The notes under the pieces are model-generated. The model was given only the letters and a program-made list of their open reading frames with translations, was not told the origin of the DNA and did no database searches. From an uncultured bacterium (GTDB taxonomy: Bacteria; Cyanobacteriota; Vampirovibrionia; Obscuribacterales; Obscuribacteraceae): a stretch of DNA of 45,598 bases. The translations under genes were made by a program, and so were the position numbers. Location: the NCBI GenBank assembly GCA_903835185.1, contig CAILLX010000087.1:1-45598 (forward strand). Direction: 5' to 3'. Within the stretch, counting starts at the first letter, position 1. The number at the start of each line of letters is the position of its first letter. This document shows, in pieces, positions 44,741-45,598 of the stretch.

Positions 44741-45258
44741 GCTTGTCCTTCCTCCTTCGATGCGAGAGCGTATACACCACAGGACTTTCTGCAGGGTTCT
44801 AAAATTTCATCCACCATCGACGGCGTTACACTTGTGTAAACACGGTCGTTAACCATAAGAGCTGGTCCTTGATCACACATGCCAATACAGTTGGCCCACT
44901 CAAGGGTAAACTGACCGTCAGGTGATGTTTCACCAAAACCAATACCCAGGTCGTTCTCCAGCTGGCGGGCAATGTGGGCTTTGCCTTGCATATCGCACGA
45001 AATTGTGCGGCACAGGCGAATTACATTCTTGCCTTTCGGCTTATCATCTAAAAATGCATAGAATGAAACAACGCTATAAACCTCCACCGGATGAATACCC
45101 AGGTGGTCCGCCACAACCTGCATAGCCTGATTTGACACGCAGCTGTATTTTTTCTGAATCTCCTGAAGAACGGGGAGCAAAGCGCTGCGGTCCCGGCCGT
45201 ATTTATCCAGCCAGGCTACAATGTCGCTATTCTGTCGCTCCAGATCGTTGACAAGCAT
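44737..45258 (-). CDS. hydC: HydC: NuoE-like thioredoxin-fold [2Fe-2S] subunit
   Basis: This 173-residue NuoE-type subunit carries one [2Fe-2S] cluster and hands electrons between HydB and HydA. The four ligand cysteines are seen in CRTISC and in NCIGMCDQGPA. HPVEVYSVVSFYAFL is the conserved helical segment before the thioredoxin fold. It is the first gene of the hydCBA operon, with GGGAGG before the ATG. Its stop overlaps the start of hydB (ATGA), so the two are translationally coupled. Confidence 0.95.
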   Translation of the reverse strand: MLVNDLERQNSDIVAWLDKYGRDRSALLPVLQEIQKKYSCVSNQAMQVVADHLGIHPVEVYSVVSFYAFLDDKPKGKNVIRLCRTISCDMQGKAHIARQLENDLGIGFGETSPDGQFTLEWANCIGMCDQGPALMVNDRVYTSVTPSMVDEILEPCRKSCGVYALASKEEGQA

Positions 45259-45598
45259 ATGTGTGCCTCCCTTGTATGAGCTATCCCTAGCTCGGCAGAC
45301 AGTGAGTACTGGAAGTTGCTGAAACTCCCTGCTGACCTGCTAAGTTTCCCACCACCATCAGGCTAAATACTCTCAAACAAACACATGTTTTGCATAAATT
45401 AATAGAGGAACTTTAATGATATAAGCGCTCTAAAACTAGCAGCAACCTGTGCGCAGCTGCTCGATATGCCTGTCGAGTAATATGAAGAGTAAACCTAATA
45501 TTTGCAGCCTTCGCATCCCCAACTTGGGGGATAGCTTAAGTCTATCTACTGACAGCCAGCCCATACAGCCGGCTGGGCCAATGCTTCGTAGAGGCGGA
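45259..45598. other. Region upstream of hydCBA, to the window end
   Basis: No gene is seen in these 340 bases. It should contain the hydCBA promoter on the minus strand. A near-palindrome, ATCCCCAACTTGGGGGAT at 45517-45534, could be a regulator site or the end of an upstream unit. CCAGCC/GGCTGG near 45555-45580 could form another small hairpin. No clear -10/-35 pair was found. Confidence 0.4.

Overview
This is bacterial DNA of roughly balanced GC content and high coding density. Its gene set mixes many Hanks-type serine/threonine kinases, TPR proteins, caspase-fold proteases, a TadE-like protein, a beta-amylase and a trimeric [FeFe] hydrogenase. That mix fits a large-genome Melainabacteria/Vampirovibrionia bacterium of the Candidatus Obscuribacter type. 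This placement is inference from gene content; there is no rRNA in the window.

Region by region. (a) 1-2340: the end of an IS3-family element, then a membrane protein whose 5' end the insertion seems to have removed, a TadE-like gene and degraded sequence. (b) 2342-7691: a receiver-Ser/Thr kinase fusion tail-to-tail with a membrane histidine kinase, then a TPR protein and an unknown protein. (c) 7982-10506: a UbiA-family prenyltransferase, a COG4705-type membrane protein and a remnant of an alpha/beta hydrolase. (d) 10503-14402, minus strand: a tight four-gene operon with an isocitrate lyase/PEP mutase family lyase, two aconitase-family hydratase subunits and an isocitrate dehydrogenase-like enzyme. 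(e) 14824-25769, all plus strand: small proteins, a TPR protein, an SLH lipoprotein, a zinc-ribbon protein, a MscS-type channel, two tandem exported caspase-TPR proteins, a membrane Ser/Thr kinase and phosphoglycerate mutase. (f) 25908-30852: a GH14 beta-amylase with a large unassigned N-terminal region, a small WFW-repeat protein and a zinc-ribbon Ser/Thr kinase. (g) 30964-36161: recF and ribF diverging from gyrB, then a CDP-alcohol phosphatidyltransferase. (h) 36200-45258, minus strand: hydC-hydB-hydA, a terminator, then hydG, an aspartate ammonia-lyase and one ORF that fuses HydF to HydE.

The last block holds the whole system for making and running an [FeFe] hydrogenase. HydG, HydE and HydF build the 2Fe subcluster. 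The embedded aspartase probably supplies ammonium. HydABC couples NAD(H) to H2. Three points stand out: the HydF-HydE fusion has the opposite domain order to the algal HydEF protein; the aspartase sits between maturase genes; and HydB lacks the outer iron-sulfur domains of electron-bifurcating enzymes. Other notable parts are the exported twin caspases beside a kinase and a channel, the receiver-kinase fusion, and the enlarged beta-amylase.
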